DNA of 18,291 nt from Ichthyophonus hoferi (taxonomy: Eukaryota; Opisthokonta; Ichthyosporea; Ichthyophonida; Ichthyophonidae): NCBI GenBank assembly GCA_002751075.1, contig NAOQ01000532.1:9462-27752 (forward strand). The letters are read 5' to 3'. The notes below the pieces were generated by a model. The model saw nothing but the letters and a program-made list of their open reading frames with translations. It was not told the origin of the DNA and did no database searches. This document shows, in pieces, positions 16,497 to 18,291 of this stretch. The first letter of the stretch is position 1; every line of letters begins with the position of its first letter. A program made the translations under genes and the position numbers.

Positions 16497-16625
16497 TAGC
16501 ATATGTTTACTGTGTTGTAGTTATCATTTCACTCATTATGAGTTTTCTGCAGCTATACGTTATAATGCAGAATGATAAAAGAATAATTCTGTTATTGACA
16601 GAACCCTTTTATCTTATATAGACTA
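16497..16625 (+). repeat. Possible degenerate third copy of the dispersed repeat
   Basis: It starts with ACTGTGTTGTAGTTAT, similar to ACTGTGTTTTAGTAAT just left of copy A. It also carries TTCTGT-tattg-ACAGAA at 16587-16603 followed by CCCTTTTAT, which mirrors the palindrome plus CCTTTTTAT of copy A. The middle is too diverged to align by eye. Confidence 0.4.
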
Positions 16626-16758
16626 CTTGCTAATCAAATTATTAATTAATTAATTGATTAACAAATTAAGAAAAAGTTCTTAATGGGTCATTCTTAAGTA
16701 CTTCATAATTTATAAGATAACCATTTGTACTCGTGATGCGTATGCATTATATCCTATG

Positions 16759-16970
16759 TATGACAATCTGCAGACTACCTGGAAATCTAATTGTTGATTA
16801 GTAAATTAATTGACACTATTAGTGGCTTATTTTTAGGTAGTCAATAATTTCTACTATGACTATATATGACAATTTATAGACTACTGAAGAATCTAATTGA
16901 TATTAATTAATTAATAAATAAATAAATTACTATTAGTGACCTATTTTTAAATGACGAGTTAATTTGTATC
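16759..16970. repeat. Imperfect 106-bp tandem duplication
   Basis: TATGACAAT-T-AGACTAC at 16759-16778 recurs at 16865. Both copies continue with AATCTAATTG, a TTAATTAA-rich middle, ACTATTAGTG and CTTATTTTTA or CCTATTTTTA. Many substitutions and small indels suggest an old duplication. Confidence 0.7.
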
Positions 16971-17333
16971 ATAACCAGTTACTCATGCTTAGCCAGGACT
17001 GAATTATTGGTGTCATTGCATTTTCACTGTAATTTTTGTATTAAAACTAAAATTCCACTCTATGGTTTAAATACTCAGCATTATCCAGTAAACATTATTT
17101 TTATATAAGTATTTGTTTCTTAATTAAAATATGCCAAGTTATTTTTATGTGGTACTGTGCATATAACACTTTCGAAAATAATCTATTTAGCAGGTAAAAA
17201 TAACCAAATACAAGGATATATATATATATAAAGAAAAAAATAATTCCATACAAATATAATATGCGCAAATATATTATAAATATATCAATATATACATGTA
17301 TAGAGGTAAACAATAAATAATAATCGCTATTAA

Positions 17334-17343
17334 TTTCCCGCGC
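17334..17343 (+). promoter_or_regulatory. E2F-type binding site
   Basis: TTTCCCGCGC matches the E2F/DP consensus TTTSSCGC and stands out as a GC-rich island in AT-rich intergenic DNA. It lies 278 bp upstream of the probable ORC5 start codon. E2F control of origin-recognition genes is well known in animals and plants; the link here is inferred. Confidence 0.45.
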
Positions 17344-17620
17344 ATTTCCATAGGTAGTTTTATTTAAGCCAAATCTATTGGCTAATGTAAATAGTTTTCA
17401 AAGATTATTGGTGTCTATTTATATCATTTACAGAGATTCCGTACCATCTACTATTTATTACATAAACGTACATAAATACATGTATATACATACATATAGA
17501 CGCACGTATAAATATACCTATATGACTTACTATGTGTCATTAACTTAACTATAATCATCTCATTTATCTACTATAACATTAGCCTAATCCCACTTCCTTC
17601 TTCCAATATTAATGATAAAT

Positions 17621-17710
17621 ATGGATATGCAGGCAATAATAGTACAGCTATCAGCTAAATATCCTGGAAGGACTAAACAGATTACCAGCTTAGTAGAGGC
17701 TGTAGGAGGG
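17621..17710 (+). CDS. ORC5: First coding exon of a probable ORC5-like gene (partial)
   Basis: A 30-codon frame opens with ATG at 17621 and runs into a donor at 17711 (GGG|gtatat); continuing the frame soon hits a stop. The peptide contains LSAKYPGRTKQI and then TSLVEAVGG. In origin recognition complex subunit 5 the AAA+ domain starts just after a segment of the form FPGR--QI--LL-L-G, and the following residues lead to the Walker A loop. The match is short, so the call is tentative; the Walker A exon should lie beyond 18291. ORC5 would act in the nucleus, loading MCM helicase at replication origins. A canonical E2F-type site (TTTCCCGCGC) lies about 280 bp upstream, as expected for a replication gene. 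The alternative is another gene with a chance PGR motif. Confidence 0.45.
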
Positions 17711-18291
17711 GTATATTATATGTAGAGAGGATATGTGTATTATAGATATAAATGGGTATATATGTACTATAAGCATAAATGGATATTTAAGTATTATAAT
17801 TATAAAGGTGTATTTATGTATTATATATATATTACAATTACAAATGTATGATTATAGGGTTTAAAGAGGATTTTTTGTGTTACGTTGGTGTTATGTATGT
17901 ATATGTAACATTGTGTTTATAGATGCGTTTATACGTGTGTAAAGATGGAGTTATGGGCATATATAGTTATATAGTAGACTATTGGCTAGGTGTATTTGTC
18001 TATAGTTATATACATACTATATATTGTAGTAGTTATTATCTTTATGTACTCAAGGTAGATTGTTTTGTATGGTTTTGTTTGGTATAGTATTGTATTTGAT
18101 TATAGTGTATTGTATTGCATTGTATTCTATTGTGTGGTGTGGTATTGTATTGTATTGTATTGTATAGTATAGTATTGTGCAATATTGTATTCTATTGTAT
18201 TGCATTGTATTGTATTATGTTGTATTGTACTGTATTGTATTATGTTGTATTGTATTGTATTCTATTCTATTGTATTCTATTCTATTGTATA
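17711..18291 (+). repeat. Intron of the ORC5-like gene, ending in a TTGTA array
   Basis: The stretch is AT-rich from the donor at 17711. From about 18060 to the right edge it becomes a pentanucleotide array of TTGTA units with TATAG and TTCTA variants. No Walker A exon is present before the window ends. Confidence 0.7.

Larger units (their letters stand above)
16112..17620. other. Intergenic region with degenerate repeats
   Basis: After the stop of the 128-codon gene come a short GTA trinucleotide run (about 16152-16168), dispersed-repeat copy B and a possible third copy. An imperfect tandem duplication (16759-16970) and an E2F-type site (17334) follow. The remainder is AT-rich with no exon visible. 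The minus-strand frame at 17101-17313 has only Ile/Tyr/Phe-rich low-complexity sequence. Confidence 0.6.

Overview
This window is nuclear DNA of an intron-rich, very AT-rich eukaryote. Genes are split into short exons (12 to 194 bp) with GT-AG introns, and almost every intron is filled with microsatellite or minisatellite DNA. I cannot name the species. The gene set (VPS4, a short-form RNase Z, a CDPF1-family protein, a possible ORC5) fits an animal or a protist. I see no bacterial operon, tRNA, rRNA, CRISPR array, LTR element or virus-like gene.

Layout. (1) Positions 140-6272, minus strand: 12 exons of the ESCRT ATPase VPS4. They encode residues 1-397; the last exon (about 40 residues) lies beyond the left edge. 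(2) 6273-6914: a short gap between two divergent genes. (3) 6915-11940, plus strand: 11 exons of a complete short-form tRNase Z (ELAC1 type, 359 aa). (4) 11941-12688: a gap between convergent genes. (5) 12689-14575, minus strand: four exons of a CDPF1-family Cys-rich protein (114 aa). (6) 14576-15724: an AT-rich gap. (7) 15725-16111, plus strand: an unbroken 128-codon ORF for a basic protein I do not recognise. (8) 16112-17620: intergenic DNA with degenerate repeats and an E2F-type site. (9) 17621-17710, plus strand: a likely first exon resembling the N-terminus of ORC5, followed by an intron that runs off the right edge.

The genes are housekeeping genes for different processes: membrane scission, tRNA 3' processing, a zinc-binding protein of unknown role, and perhaps replication origin recognition. 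Nothing suggests one shared pathway. All exon models were built by eye from protein-family conservation, splice-site consensus and exact phase agreement across junctions.

The most unusual feature is the repeat load: pentanucleotide arrays (TACAA/TTGTA and TATAG classes), tetranucleotide arrays, a near-exact 102-bp tandem duplication, and a roughly 220-bp dispersed repeat with a perfect central palindrome. Most long open frames in the window are by-products of these arrays. I found no convincing new multi-gene system.
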